A stretch of DNA of 64,000 bases from Flavobacteriales bacterium UBA5040 (GCA_002415135.1 DIBY01000011.1:49291-113290), one strand, 5' to 3'; counted from the stretch's first letter, positions 50,452 to 60,183 are shown. The notes: generated by a model from the sequence alone, not told the origin. Program-made: numbers and translations.

Positions 50452-51705
50452 ATGAATTTAAAATTAAAACTTACCGTTCTGTCTTTCCTGCAGTTTTTTG
50501 TTTGGGGAGCTTGGTTAATTACGATCGGAGTTTACTGGTTCGGAACAAAACAATGGGGAGGTCAGGAATTCGGAAAAGTTTTTGCGACTTTAGGAATTGC
50601 TTCTCTTATCATGCCAGCTCTTACAGGAATTATTGCCGACAGATGGATGAATGCAGAACGACTGTTTGGTATTTTACATATTCTTTACGGGATCACCATG
50701 TTATTTTTGCCTTCGATCACAACGCCAGAAAATTTCTTTTGGGTGATGCTTTTGGCGATGATGTTTTATATGCCGACGATTTCTCTTTCCAATTCCATTG
50801 CATATTATATTCTTAAAAATAACAATTACGATGTGGTGAAAGTGTTTCCACCAATTAGAGTTTGGGGAACAGTAGGTTTTATTGTTGCAATGTGGATTAC
50901 CAATCTTACGGGCAATAAAGATTCTGGCGTGCAGTTTTATATCGCAGCTGCTGTCGCTTTGGTTTTAGGAGTCTATGCTTTCTTTTTACCGAAATGTCCA
51001 CCTCAGAATTTAATTCCGGCGAATGCCACTTTATCAGAGAAGTTGGGGCTTAATGCGTTTTCTTTATTTAAAGATTACAAGATGGCTTTGTTCTTTTTGT
51101 TCTCCATGTTTTTAGGTGCAGCTTTGCAATTAACTAATATGTACGGTGATACTTATTTGTCAGATTTTGGTAAAATTCCTGAGTATGCGAATAGTTTCGT
51201 CGTAGAGCGTTCCACTTTAATAATGTCAATTTCTCAAATTTCAGAGACTTTGTTTATTTTGGCAATTCCCTTCTTTTTAAAGAAATATGGGATTAAAAAT
51301 GTGATGTTACTTTCAATGTTTGCCTGGGTTTTACGTTTTGGATTTTTCGCTTACGGCGAACCACAAGGATTTGGCTTAGGATTGATCATTCTTTCATGTA
51401 TCGTTTACGGTATGGCCTTCGATTTCTTTAATATCTCGGGATCGCTATTTGTAGAAACTACAACTGATTATAAAATCCGTTCTTCCGCGCAAGGTTTATT
51501 CATGATGATGACCAATGGTTTTGGTGCCATCGGAGGAAGTTTATTGAGTGGTTGGTTAATTCAACAATACTTTACCTTAGAAAACGGTGATAAAATGTGG
51601 CATGAAATCTGGCTCGTTTTTGCTGGTTATGCGTTAGTAATTACAGTATTATTTGCTGTGATGTTTAAGCATAAGCACGATCCAGAAGTTGTAGCTGACT
51701 TATAA
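50452..51705 (+). CDS. NupG-type nucleoside:H+ symporter (MFS)
   Basis: A 417-residue 12-helix MFS permease. The start FLQFFVWGAWLITIGVYWF, the ADRWMNAERLFGILHILYG loop and IRVWGTVGFIVAMWI are characteristic of the NupG/XapB nucleoside-proton symporter group. It would import nucleosides across the inner membrane. Following the nuclease-like gene at short distance it suggests nucleotide scavenging. A strong hairpin follows. Confidence 0.88.
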   Translation: MNLKLKLTVLSFLQFFVWGAWLITIGVYWFGTKQWGGQEFGKVFATLGIASLIMPALTGIIADRWMNAERLFGILHILYGITMLFLPSITTPENFFWVMLLAMMFYMPTISLSNSIAYYILKNNNYDVVKVFPPIRVWGTVGFIVAMWITNLTGNKDSGVQFYIAAAVALVLGVYAFFLPKCPPQNLIPANATLSEKLGLNAFSLFKDYKMALFFLFSMFLGAALQLTNMYGDTYLSDFGKIPEYANSFVVERSTLIMSISQISETLFILAIPFFLKKYGIKNVMLLSMFAWVLRFGFFAYGEPQGFGLGLIILSCIVYGMAFDFFNISGSLFVETTTDYKIRSSAQGLFMMMTNGFGAIGGSLLSGWLIQQYFTLENGDKMWHEIWLVFAGYALVITVLFAVMFKHKHDPEVVADL

Positions 51706-51724
51706 AATTCATTTACCATATAAC

Positions 51725-51759
51725 AAAACACACTTTTTTCAGAGTGTGTTTTTTTTTGT
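51725..51759 (+). terminator. Terminator of the NupG-like gene
   Basis: AAACACACT and AGTGTGTTTTTTTTT pair around TTTTCAG; long T-tract. Confidence 0.85.
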
Positions 51760-51795
51760 AATTTGGCGTACTTTAAAAAATATAAAATCTACATA

Positions 51796-52974
51796 ATGAA
51801 AGAAGTATTTATCGTATCAGCAGTTAGAACGCCAATGGGAAGTTTTTTAGGAAGCTTGGCAACAGTTCCAGCTACAAAATTAGGTTCCACTGCAATCAAA
51901 GGTGCGTTAGACAAAATAAATCTTGACGCGAAACATGTTCAGGAAGTTTACATGGGAAATGTATTGCAAGCAGGAGAAGGTCAGGCACCAGCGCGTCAGG
52001 CAGCAATGGGTGCAGGATTATCTGATCATACGCCAGCAACTACTATTAATAAAGTGTGTGCTTCTGGAATGAAAGCAGTGATGATGGCTGCACAATCCAT
52101 TAAAGCAGGAGATCAGGATGTTATCGTAGCGGGTGGAATGGAAAATATGTCTTCAGTTCCTCACTATTATAATGCAAGAAATGCTACCAAATTAGGCGAT
52201 GTGAAAATGCAGGACGGAATGGTGCTCGACGGTTTAACAGATGTTTACAATAAAGTTCACATGGGAGTTTGTGCAGAAAAATGTGCAGCTGAATATGGAT
52301 TAACCAGAGAAGATCAGGATAATTTTGCCATCGAATCGTACAAGCGTTCGGCAAAAGCCTGGAGCGAAGGTAAATTTAAAGATGAAGTCGTTTCTGTTGA
52401 AATTCCACAAAGAAAAGGAGATCCAGTTATTTTTTCCGAAGATGAAGAATATAAATCAGTGAACTTCGATAGAATCGGAACTTTGCCAACTGTTTTCCAA
52501 AGAGAAAATGGAACGGTAACTGCTGCAAATGCTTCTACTTTAAATGATGGAGCCTCGGCGTTAATTTTAATGTCGAAAGAAAAAATGGAAGAGTTAGGAT
52601 TGAAACCTTTAGCGAAAATCGTCGGCTATGCTGATGCTTCACATGAGCCGGAATGGTTTACAACTGCACCTTCAAAAGCACTTCCTATCGCTTTGAAAAA
52701 AGCCAACTTAGAGATTTCTGACATCGACTTTTTTGAGTTTAATGAAGCTTTTGCTGTAGTTGGTTTAGCGAATAACAAAATCTTAGGATTAGACAGTTCT
52801 AAAGTGAACGTGAATGGTGGAGCAGTTTCCTTAGGTCATCCACTTGGAAGTTCAGGTTCAAGAATCATTGTTTCATTAATTAATATTTTGAAACAAAACA
52901 ACGGTAAGTACGGTGCAGCAGCGATTTGCAACGGTGGAGGTGGCGCTTCAGCAATCGTTATTGAGAATCTATAA
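51796..52974 (+). CDS. Acetyl-CoA C-acetyltransferase (thiolase II)
   Basis: A 392-residue biosynthetic-type thiolase. Active-site Cys88 in NKVCASGMKA, His348 in GGAVSLGHPLGSSG and Cys378 in CNGGGGASA are present. The C-terminal CNGGG suits acetoacetyl-CoA thiolases (versus the CVGTGQG of the FadA-type enzyme at 29575). It can make acetoacetyl-CoA for mevalonate, whose kinase is encoded at 54668, or degrade it. I start at the ATG at 51796 (the upstream extension lies within the terminator region). No MarR palindrome precedes it. Confidence 0.92.
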   Translation: MKEVFIVSAVRTPMGSFLGSLATVPATKLGSTAIKGALDKINLDAKHVQEVYMGNVLQAGEGQAPARQAAMGAGLSDHTPATTINKVCASGMKAVMMAAQSIKAGDQDVIVAGGMENMSSVPHYYNARNATKLGDVKMQDGMVLDGLTDVYNKVHMGVCAEKCAAEYGLTREDQDNFAIESYKRSAKAWSEGKFKDEVVSVEIPQRKGDPVIFSEDEEYKSVNFDRIGTLPTVFQRENGTVTAANASTLNDGASALILMSKEKMEELGLKPLAKIVGYADASHEPEWFTTAPSKALPIALKKANLEISDIDFFEFNEAFAVVGLANNKILGLDSSKVNVNGGAVSLGHPLGSSGSRIIVSLINILKQNNGKYGAAAICNGGGGASAIVIENL

Positions 52975-53048
52975 AATATTTAAAGCCTTTTAAATCAATC
53001 CATTAGGAATAACTAGTGATTTTTTCAGTAGATTCTTAATGGATTTGT

Positions 53049-53056
53049 TATTTTTG
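53049..53056 (+). promoter_or_regulatory. -7 element of the UMF1 transporter gene
   Basis: TATTTTTG, 19 bases upstream of the ATG at 53076. Matches TAnnTTTG. Confidence 0.45.
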
Positions 53057-53075
53057 TTCAATTAATTACTTCAAA

Positions 53076-54566
53076 ATGTCGGAAAACTTATCTGCGCAAC
53101 CTCAAAATATTAAAAACAATCCCAAAACGATGAAAGCCTGGGCTTTATATGATTGGGCCAATTCTGTTTATTCTTTGGTTATTACGTCAACCATTTTTCC
53201 GATTTATTATACGAATCTAACCACGTCTCACACCGAAAGAGTCTTTATAGAAAGTTCAGGTTTGTGGCGAGATGTGCCGGTGCCTCACATGATCAATATA
53301 TTTGGTACTGCTTATGAACCGGCTGCCATCTTTAGTTTTTCACTTACGATCTCCTTTTTAATTGTCGTCATCATCTCACCGATATTATCTTCATTGGCAG
53401 ATACGATCGGAAACAAAAAATCATTTTTGCAATTCTTCTGTTATTTGGGAGCTACTTCTTGTATGGGTTTAGCGATGTTTACAGGGATGCAGAATGTATT
53501 TTTGGGTTTGCTGTTCAGTATCACCGCTAGTGTCGGATTTTGGGGGAGTTTGGTATTTTACAATTCTTTTCTACCAGACATTGCGACGCCAGATAAGCAT
53601 GATGCTTTGTCCGCTAAAGGATATGTCTACGGTTACATTGGATCCGTTATTTTATTAATTATTTGCTTGCTATTAATTAAGTTCATCGCCAATACTCCAG
53701 AAGAAACCAAGACCTACACCAGAATTACGTTTTTGATAACGGGAGCGTGGTGGTTCGGCTTTTCACAGTATTCATTTAAAAATCTTCCTCAGTTTGGTTT
53801 AATTAAAGATAAATTGCCCAAAGATCTTGTGCTTTTGAATTATAAAAATATCTTTAAAATTCATGAAGAACAAGGTGGTTTCTTTGTCGTTTTAAAAGAT
53901 AATATTGCTTTTTACGTCGATGTCGCCAAAGAAAGTTTCCGGGAATTATTTAAAGTGGGTAGCGAATTATTTAAGAATAGAAATTTAAAGTTCTTTCTGT
54001 CCTCTTTTTTCTTTTATAGCATCGGAATGCAAACGATCTTTTTGATGGCAACCTTATTCGGAACTTCAGAAATTTTCACTAAAGAAGAAGACCAGTATAA
54101 ATTGATCATTACCATTCTGGTTATTCAGATCGTGGCTATTTTTGGAGCGTTAGCATTTTCAAGGTTATCCAGGTCAATCGGCAATAAAAACGTGATCAGT
54201 ATCGCGGTCTTTATTTGGATCATTTGTTGTCTTTCTGCTTTCTTTTTAAATAAAGAAAACCCCAATGTTGAAAAGCAGTTCTATGTTTTGGCAGCTTTTA
54301 TTGGTTTGGTGATGGGTGGTTTACAGGCGATGTCAAGATCAACTTACTCAAAATTATTACCGGAAGATTCGATGGATAATACCACGTACTTTAGTTTCTA
54401 TGACGTTCTCGAAAAATTGGCGATCATCTTTGGATCTTTAATCTTTGGTATTGTAATTCAGAAATTTCACAATATGCGTTTTGCTTTTGTTTTGATGTCT
54501 GTTTTCTTTGCGGTTGGATTGGTTTTAATCCGTTTTTTAAAAGCGAAGAATATCGATGCTAAGTAA
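53076..54566 (+). CDS. MFS transporter of the UMF1/Atg22-like family
   Basis: A 496-residue permease with about 12 membrane helices. The opening KAWALYDWANSVYSLVITSTIFPIYY is the UMF1 signature (usual form AWALYDWANSAY...), and the first loop (LTTSHTERVFIE) and the large middle cytoplasmic loop (FKIHEEQGGFFVVLKDN) match the family. Substrate is not known to me. A -7 element lies just upstream. It precedes the mevalonate kinase gene by about 100 bases. Confidence 0.88.
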   Translation: MSENLSAQPQNIKNNPKTMKAWALYDWANSVYSLVITSTIFPIYYTNLTTSHTERVFIESSGLWRDVPVPHMINIFGTAYEPAAIFSFSLTISFLIVVIISPILSSLADTIGNKKSFLQFFCYLGATSCMGLAMFTGMQNVFLGLLFSITASVGFWGSLVFYNSFLPDIATPDKHDALSAKGYVYGYIGSVILLIICLLLIKFIANTPEETKTYTRITFLITGAWWFGFSQYSFKNLPQFGLIKDKLPKDLVLLNYKNIFKIHEEQGGFFVVLKDNIAFYVDVAKESFRELFKVGSELFKNRNLKFFLSSFFFYSIGMQTIFLMATLFGTSEIFTKEEDQYKLIITILVIQIVAIFGALAFSRLSRSIGNKNVISIAVFIWIICCLSAFFLNKENPNVEKQFYVLAAFIGLVMGGLQAMSRSTYSKLLPEDSMDNTTYFSFYDVLEKLAIIFGSLIFGIVIQKFHNMRFAFVLMSVFFAVGLVLIRFLKAKNIDAK

Positions 54567-54629
54567 AATGCTAATTCGGAAGATTGGTATAAATTGATGA
54601 TTAATAACTGGTTTATCATTAAAAATGAT

Positions 54630-54637
54630 TAAATTTG
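54630..54637 (+). promoter_or_regulatory. -7 element of the mevalonate kinase gene
   Basis: TAAATTTG, 30 bases before the ATG at 54668. It supports that start over the upstream TTG of the longer frame. Confidence 0.45.
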
Positions 54638-54667
54638 CAGTTAATAATCCCTGGATTATCTAAAATT

Positions 54668-55594
54668 ATGACCAACCCTTTATTTTACGCAAAGATCCTC
54701 TTGTTCGGCGAATACGGTATTATCGAAGATTCGCAGGGACTTACTTTGCCTTATAGTTTTTATAAAGGAACCTTAAAATTTTCAGATTTAGAAAGTGATT
54801 TTGAAAAAAAATCAAATGACTCGCTTCTAAAATATTCTGAATATTTAAAAGATTTACAACTTCCCGAAACTTTTCAACTCGATATTTCTAAGTTCAAAAA
54901 AGACATCAAAAAAGGATTGTTCTTTGACTCCAATATTCCGCAAGGATATGGAGTAGGGAGCTCTGGTGCTTTGGTTGCGGCTATTTTTGAAAAGTATTCT
55001 TTAAAAAGTTACGAACCAGAACAAGTTTCTAAAGATGAATTAAAAAATCTTCGTACGATTTTCGGTCAAATGGAAAGTTATTTCCATGGAAAAAGTTCAG
55101 GAATCGATCCTCTTATTTGCTACATGAATCTTCCGATTCTTATTGAAAGTAAAGACAGCGTGGATAAAGTTTCTGTGCCTGCCAGCCATGAGGGAAAAGG
55201 AGCGATTTTCTTAATCGATTCTGGGATGACGGGTGAAACTGGACCAATGGTTCAGATCTTTTTTGAAAAAATGAAAACTGAAGGTTTCCGTAAAACCATG
55301 AAAGAAGAGTTCATTCGTTACAATAACGCTTGTATCGATGCTTTCCTGAAAAAAGAAATGACACCGCTTTTTAGAAATTTAAAGAGTCTTTCTGTTTGGG
55401 CTTACGAACATTTCAAACCAATGATCCCCGAAAGTATTTACAAGGCCTGGAAAAAAGGTTTAGATACCAATGCTTATTACCTAAAACTCTGCGGAAGTGG
55501 AGGTGGCGGCTATATTCTAGGTTTCACCAAAGACTATTCGAAAGCTGAAAAAATGCTCGAAGGTTTCCACAAAGAAGTAATTTATAGGTTTTAG
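54668..55594 (+). CDS. Mevalonate kinase (GHMP family)
   Basis: A 308-residue GHMP kinase. FYAKILLFGEYGIIED matches the KxxLxGEY start of mevalonate kinases, and PQGYGVGSSGALVA at 91-104 is the glycine/serine-rich ATP loop; GKSSGIDPLICY and LKLCGSGGGGYILG complete motifs 2 and 3. It phosphorylates mevalonate, so this organism would make isoprenoids through the mevalonate route, as many flavobacteria do. The UbiA prenyltransferase gene follows. The rest of the mevalonate pathway is not in the window. Confidence 0.85.
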   Translation: MTNPLFYAKILLFGEYGIIEDSQGLTLPYSFYKGTLKFSDLESDFEKKSNDSLLKYSEYLKDLQLPETFQLDISKFKKDIKKGLFFDSNIPQGYGVGSSGALVAAIFEKYSLKSYEPEQVSKDELKNLRTIFGQMESYFHGKSSGIDPLICYMNLPILIESKDSVDKVSVPASHEGKGAIFLIDSGMTGETGPMVQIFFEKMKTEGFRKTMKEEFIRYNNACIDAFLKKEMTPLFRNLKSLSVWAYEHFKPMIPESIYKAWKKGLDTNAYYLKLCGSGGGGYILGFTKDYSKAEKMLEGFHKEVIYRF

Positions 55595-55663
55595 ATCATC
55601 TGTTGAAGTAAAAAGCCACCAATCAAATTTATTTTAATTAAGCAGTTTGTGACTTTACGCTCC

Positions 55664-56560
55664 ATGAAGAATCCCTTGTTTTACCGTTTTTCACAGTTCA
55701 TCGCTTTTATAATGGGCGCGCGGGTTTTTGTGACTTTACTCCTCACTTTTGCTTTATACGTTTCTACTTTTTTTCTATTTAATCAAGAAGAAAGCCTCAG
55801 AAATTTTGTGTTCGATTTCAGAGTTCACGGGATTATATTTTGTACGATCCTCAGTATTTTGGCAGGTGGAATTATCAATCAGTTTTACGATCGTGAAAAA
55901 GATCAAATCACAAAGCCTTTTCGAACCAGAGTTCAAAATTTCTTAAAACAGAAGTATTTCCTCTACGCTTATATCGCCTTAAATATATTTTCTCTCGGAA
56001 TTGCTGGAATGATTTCAATTAGAGTATTTTTCTTCTTTCTGATTTATCAATTTTTAATGTGGTTTTACAGTCATAAATTGAGTAAGTTGTTAATCATCAA
56101 TAATTTAACTTTTGTAAGTCTATCATTATATCCATTTTTTGGGATGCTTTTTTACTATAAAACTTTCTCGGTACTCATTTTTCTAATGTCCATTTTTATT
56201 TTTTTAATGCTTCTAATTATTGATGTTTTAAAAGATACTTTAACTAAAAATGCTGACAAAGTTTTTGGATATTTTACGATTCCCAATTATTTTAGTTCTA
56301 CAATTTCACGTACTATTATCGTTATCCTTTTAATTCTCGCGCAGATTTGTTCGGGCTTAATTATTTGCAAAATGGGTTTACACAGCATCATGAGTTATTA
56401 TTTTGCTGCCAGTATTTTTATCCAAATTATATCGGTATTCTTAGTATTAAATAAAGCCCGATATTCAAAATTCGCAAATTTGAATATGCTTAGAAGCTGG
56501 ATTTTCATTGGGATTATCTCAATGTTAGCCAACGGAATTCATCAACATTATTTCTTGTAA
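55664..56560 (+). CDS. UbiA family prenyltransferase
   Basis: A 298-residue integral membrane enzyme with about nine helices. The first aspartate-rich motif, NQFYDREKD with Asn72, Asp76 and Asp80, and the second, DVLKDTLTKNADK, are placed as in UbiA transferases. In flavobacteria a gene in this position next to mevalonate kinase is often annotated as geranylgeranylglycerol-phosphate geranylgeranyltransferase, from memory, but ubiquinone/menaquinone or haem farnesyl roles cannot be excluded. I prefer the ATG at 55664 to the GTG five codons upstream. A pseudouridine synthase follows. Confidence 0.85.
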   Translation: MKNPLFYRFSQFIAFIMGARVFVTLLLTFALYVSTFFLFNQEESLRNFVFDFRVHGIIFCTILSILAGGIINQFYDREKDQITKPFRTRVQNFLKQKYFLYAYIALNIFSLGIAGMISIRVFFFFLIYQFLMWFYSHKLSKLLIINNLTFVSLSLYPFFGMLFYYKTFSVLIFLMSIFIFLMLLIIDVLKDTLTKNADKVFGYFTIPNYFSSTISRTIIVILLILAQICSGLIICKMGLHSIMSYYFAASIFIQIISVFLVLNKARYSKFANLNMLRSWIFIGIISMLANGIHQHYFL

Positions 56561-56685
56561 AAATTCTATTCGTTGGCGATCATTTCTTAGCTATACCGCT
56601 TTTAACAATATTAAATTTTATTAAGATTGAACTTTTTAGAGCCTATCTTATTGTTTAGTCGCATTTAAACAAGCAAAAAATACCT

Positions 56686-56693
56686 TATCTTTG
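56686..56693 (+). promoter_or_regulatory. -7 element of the RluB-like gene
   Basis: TATCTTTG followed by CA, 20 bases upstream of the ATG at 56713. A textbook Bacteroidota -7 sequence; no clear -33. Confidence 0.55.
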
Positions 56694-56712
56694 CAGATAA
56701 ATTTTTCAGAAC

Positions 56713-57822
56713 ATGAGCAGAGACAGTAATGGTAATAAGAAGCCACGCATTAGCAAAATTTCTAATTCAGGAAGTTCCCCAAAACCACGCGGAACAAAAT
56801 CTGCTCGTCCGCGAACTGAAAAACCAGAAGAAAGAAAAGAGCCGAAAGAACCTAAAGCACCAAGAGAGCCGAGATTAATGTCTCAGGCAGAAGCTAAATC
56901 TTATGAGAAAACTTTTGACAAGCCAGCTTCCCGAAAAATGGGAAAAAGAATCGGAAAGTCTTTTGATAACAGCAGTAAGTTTGTTAAAGGTCCAGCAAAA
57001 TCCGGTGCCCCAAAACCATACAAAAAACCTTTTGTTCCAGTTGATGAAGCTGAAAAAACACGTTCTTTTGTTCAAAAAAGACGGTTTGATAAATTAGCCA
57101 AAGAAACTCCAAAAGATTCAATACGTTTAAATAAATACATCGCCAATTCAGGAATTTGCTCTCGTAGAGAAGCAGATGATTTGATCACGCAAGGTTTGGT
57201 AGAAGTGAACGGAAAACCTGTAACAGAAATGGGTTACCAGGTGCAGAAAACCGACAGAGTGGTTTTCGACGGACAGGGAATTACACCAGAAAAACCGGTT
57301 TATGTTTTATTGAATAAGCCAAAAGGATATATTTCTACAACGAAAGACGACAAGGCCAGAAAAACAGTTTTGGATCTGGTAGCAAATGCATCACCATACC
57401 GATTGTTTCCAGTAGGAAGATTAGACCGCTCTACAACTGGAGTGATCTTGTTGACCAATGATGGTCACATGACTAAGAAATTAACGCATCCATCTTTTGC
57501 GATGAAGAAAATTTATCATGTCACTTTGGATCGTAAATTAGACAGAGCAGATTTAAATATGATTCAGGAAGGAATTCGTTTGGAAGAAGGCATTGCTGAA
57601 GTGGACAGTATTTCTTACATCGAAGGAAAACCGAAAAATGAAATCGGAATCGAATTGAGTATCGGTTGGAATAGAGTAGTGCGCCGTATCTTCACAAAAT
57701 TAGGATATGAAGTTGAATTGCTTGACCGCGTATTGTTTGCCGGATTAACCAAGAAAAATATCAAACGTGGACACTGGAGAATTTTATCTGAATTAGAAGT
57801 GAACACTTTGAAAATGATCTAA
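56713..57822 (+). CDS. rluB: RluB-type 23S rRNA pseudouridine synthase with basic N-terminal extension
   Basis: A 369-residue pseudouridine synthase. The first 130 residues are highly basic, proline-rich and probably disordered (PKPRGTKSARPRTEKPEE, KEPKAPREPR), then an S4 domain (SIRLNKYIANSGICSRREADD) and the catalytic domain with Asp238 in GRLDRSTTGVILLTNDG and WNRVVRRIFTKLGYEV. The C-terminal half is RluB-like (LSIGWNR...) and not RluF-like. The extension resembles those of other Bacteroidota synthases and could bind RNA. A -7 element precedes it and a bidirectional terminator follows. Confidence 0.88.
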   Translation: MSRDSNGNKKPRISKISNSGSSPKPRGTKSARPRTEKPEERKEPKEPKAPREPRLMSQAEAKSYEKTFDKPASRKMGKRIGKSFDNSSKFVKGPAKSGAPKPYKKPFVPVDEAEKTRSFVQKRRFDKLAKETPKDSIRLNKYIANSGICSRREADDLITQGLVEVNGKPVTEMGYQVQKTDRVVFDGQGITPEKPVYVLLNKPKGYISTTKDDKARKTVLDLVANASPYRLFPVGRLDRSTTGVILLTNDGHMTKKLTHPSFAMKKIYHVTLDRKLDRADLNMIQEGIRLEEGIAEVDSISYIEGKPKNEIGIELSIGWNRVVRRIFTKLGYEVELLDRVLFAGLTKKNIKRGHWRILSELEVNTLKMI

Positions 57823-57857
57823 ATTTCTTTGAATTGAATTAAAGAATTTTAAAAATA

Positions 57858-57894
57858 GAAAACCCTTTTTGCTTTATGGCAGAAAGGGTTTTTA
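57858..57894. terminator. Bidirectional terminator, RluB-like gene and TonB receptor
   Basis: AAAACCCTTTTT and AGAAAGGGTTTTT pair around a short loop between two convergent genes. Confidence 0.8.
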
Positions 57895-57910
57895 CTGTAT
57901 TGGAGTTAAG

Positions 57911-60112
57911 TTAAAAATTGTATTTTACATTAAATCCAGTGAAAAAATAGGCTTTATGGGGTCCCGGATTTACGTCCGTAAAGATTGAAGGGTCAAGATA
58001 TTGATTATCCTTGTCACTGTCGTTGATGCTGTTTCCGTAAAATAAAAAAGTGTAGTTAATTTGATTCGTCAAGTTATTTCCAGCCAAGAAAACATCAACA
58101 TCAACTTTATTAAAACGGTGTTTATAGCCCAATTTAGAATTCAATAAACCAAAACTTTTGACCTCATTTTTATTCGCGAAATCAGTGTAAACACTTCCCA
58201 GATAATTATAGGTATTCTGCCAGTAGATTCCTATTTTAGTTTCAAAATCAATTCCCGCTGAAAGTTTATTTTTTGGAACGCCCACTACATTTTTACCATC
58301 ATAATTCATGACTGCTGCCGGTTGACCCGCCTTTTGTAAATAGGTACTGAATTGAGAATATTTAAAATCATTATACGTAAAACTTACAAAAGGCTGAATT
58401 TTCGCCAGCAAAGAATTTTTGAGTCTATAAACATATCCAACACTCATTTCTAAACCTTTATTTTCTTGGTTTCCGGTGTTTGCCCAATAGGAATAAGAAG
58501 TGTTTTCAGCATTGTTAATGGTTCCTCGTAACTGACTTAACTTGTCTTTGATCCCAATCCTGAAGACGGAAAATTGGTAGTCAATGGAAGTGTCCGCCAG
58601 CAATCCCTGAATGCTGAAATCCCACATTTTAGCTTTCTCTGCTATCAAATTGTCATTGGTTTGATTAAGCCCAGAAATAAAAGAAGTTGCCGATGTTGGT
58701 GCATTGTATCCTTCACTGTAACTTAAATTAAAAATTTGATTGTTCCAGGTTTTTTGAACTGCAAAATGTGGAGTTGCTACCAAATCGAATTTTTTTGCGA
58801 ACGACAGATTTTTGTTATAAAGATCTTTTCCATTGACCACAAATAAGCCTGGAAGCGCAAATAGATCATCTCTCGTATAACTGATCTGATTTAAACTAAG
58901 TCCCGCTAAAAACATCAGATCCCAAGGTTTATAAGTAAGTTTTTCAACTGCAAAATAATTAGATTGGTTATTCAGGTATTTAAAATAGGAGCCTTCATAG
59001 ATTGGTCGTAGAATAGGTGCTTCTGTTATTTTTACACTTTTAAATCGGTAATTGGAAATCAAGGACCGCGACTGCTGAATTTCTAAACCAAATTCCGTTT
59101 GACTTTTAAAATCATTAAATTCCTTGGTGAAATTAAAAACTGATCGGAAACCGTAGTTCGGAGCAGAATACGTTTCAGAAGCTCCTGCCGCAATTCTGTC
59201 GCTCGTTGTTCCGCTGTAAAATACGGTTGTACTGTTTTTAAAGTTTTTGCTAATATCCCAAATATGCCCGACGCCAACTCTGGAAGTTACAAATTTTGTT
59301 TTTGCTCCTCGTCTGATGTAGGAAAAGTTTCCGTTATCAATTCCGTTATAATAGTCATCATAAGAAATTTGTCCCGAAACCTGTTCCAATGAATTCCCGT
59401 GAGAAGCGAGTAAAGTTATTTTCTGTTTCGCATTCAGTTTAAACTCTCCATTGATCGTATAAAAATTCTTGATGCTTTTTCCATGCGGTCGGTATCCATC
59501 GCTGCCGATGTGGCTATAATTGGCGTTAATAGAGTGGTTGTCGCCTGTATTGGTTACAGAGGTAGAAGATTGAAATAAGCCGAATGATCCAGCATTAAAC
59601 TGTTCTGAAGCATAAGTACCTTTTTTGTTTTCGGGTCTGATATACAGCCGAACTGCACCACCAGAACCGCCACCATATAAAGTCGCAGCTGGACCTTTTA
59701 TCACTTCAATATGATTGATAAGACCAAAATTGATATCATCCAAAATCGTGATGCCATCTGCACCTGTTAGTGGAATATTGTTCAAATACATTTTAATTCC
59801 CCAGTTGTTGAATTTCTGATCATTTCCGTAACCGCGTAAAATAATCCTTTGGCCACCAAGCTGCGTCCTTTTTTCGACCTGAACTCCAGCCATGGTGTTG
59901 AGACTTTGTTCCAGGAAAGCAGGATTGTTTCTGTTGATTTCATACTCAGAAATGATCTCCGTAGATTGGGCATGTTTTTTAAATTCTTCCCGTTCTTTTG
60001 AAACTTTTACCCGGGCATGAATTTCTACTTCTTCGATATTTTTTATATTCTCTTGCGCATTAGCCATACCAATTGAAAACAGTAAAATTAAAAATGTACG
60101 GTTTCTTTTCAT
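57911..60112 (-). CDS. TonB-dependent outer-membrane receptor
   Basis: A 733-residue barrel receptor. Signal peptide (MKRNRTFLILLFSIGMANAQ), a candidate TonB box (EEVEIHARV), then a plug domain over about 45-160 with LEQSLNTMAGVQVEK, RIILRGYGND and IEVIKGPAATLYGGGSGGAVRL, and a 22-strand barrel ending FNVKYNF. The start of the mature region lacks the CarboxypepD-like domain typical of SusC proteins, so this is a siderophore or metal-chelate type receptor rather than a SusC. No SusD gene is adjacent. Iron, haem or another chelate is the likely substrate. Confidence 0.92.
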   Translation of the reverse strand: MKRNRTFLILLFSIGMANAQENIKNIEEVEIHARVKVSKEREEFKKHAQSTEIISEYEINRNNPAFLEQSLNTMAGVQVEKRTQLGGQRIILRGYGNDQKFNNWGIKMYLNNIPLTGADGITILDDINFGLINHIEVIKGPAATLYGGGSGGAVRLYIRPENKKGTYASEQFNAGSFGLFQSSTSVTNTGDNHSINANYSHIGSDGYRPHGKSIKNFYTINGEFKLNAKQKITLLASHGNSLEQVSGQISYDDYYNGIDNGNFSYIRRGAKTKFVTSRVGVGHIWDISKNFKNSTTVFYSGTTSDRIAAGASETYSAPNYGFRSVFNFTKEFNDFKSQTEFGLEIQQSRSLISNYRFKSVKITEAPILRPIYEGSYFKYLNNQSNYFAVEKLTYKPWDLMFLAGLSLNQISYTRDDLFALPGLFVVNGKDLYNKNLSFAKKFDLVATPHFAVQKTWNNQIFNLSYSEGYNAPTSATSFISGLNQTNDNLIAEKAKMWDFSIQGLLADTSIDYQFSVFRIGIKDKLSQLRGTINNAENTSYSYWANTGNQENKGLEMSVGYVYRLKNSLLAKIQPFVSFTYNDFKYSQFSTYLQKAGQPAAVMNYDGKNVVGVPKNKLSAGIDFETKIGIYWQNTYNYLGSVYTDFANKNEVKSFGLLNSKLGYKHRFNKVDVDVFLAGNNLTNQINYTFLFYGNSINDSDKDNQYLDPSIFTDVNPGPHKAYFFTGFNVKYNF

Positions 60113-60139
60113 AAAAAATTTAGTGTTGCATAAAATAGA

Positions 60140-60168
60140 AAAAGGTAAGGATATTCCTTACCTTTTAT
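60140..60168 (-). terminator. Terminator of the large T9SS gene
   Basis: AAAAGGTAAGG (60140-60150) and CCTTACCTTTT (60156-60166) form an 11-bp stem 18 bases past the stop of the 60184 gene on the minus strand. Confidence 0.82.
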
Positions 60169-60183
60169 TTTAGTTAAATTGAA

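Noticed and set aside
51763..51795. Longer thiolase start 11 codons upstream
   Set aside because: The added codons overlap the AT-rich tail of the terminator, and the thiolase N-terminus KEVFIVSAVRTP begins at 51796.
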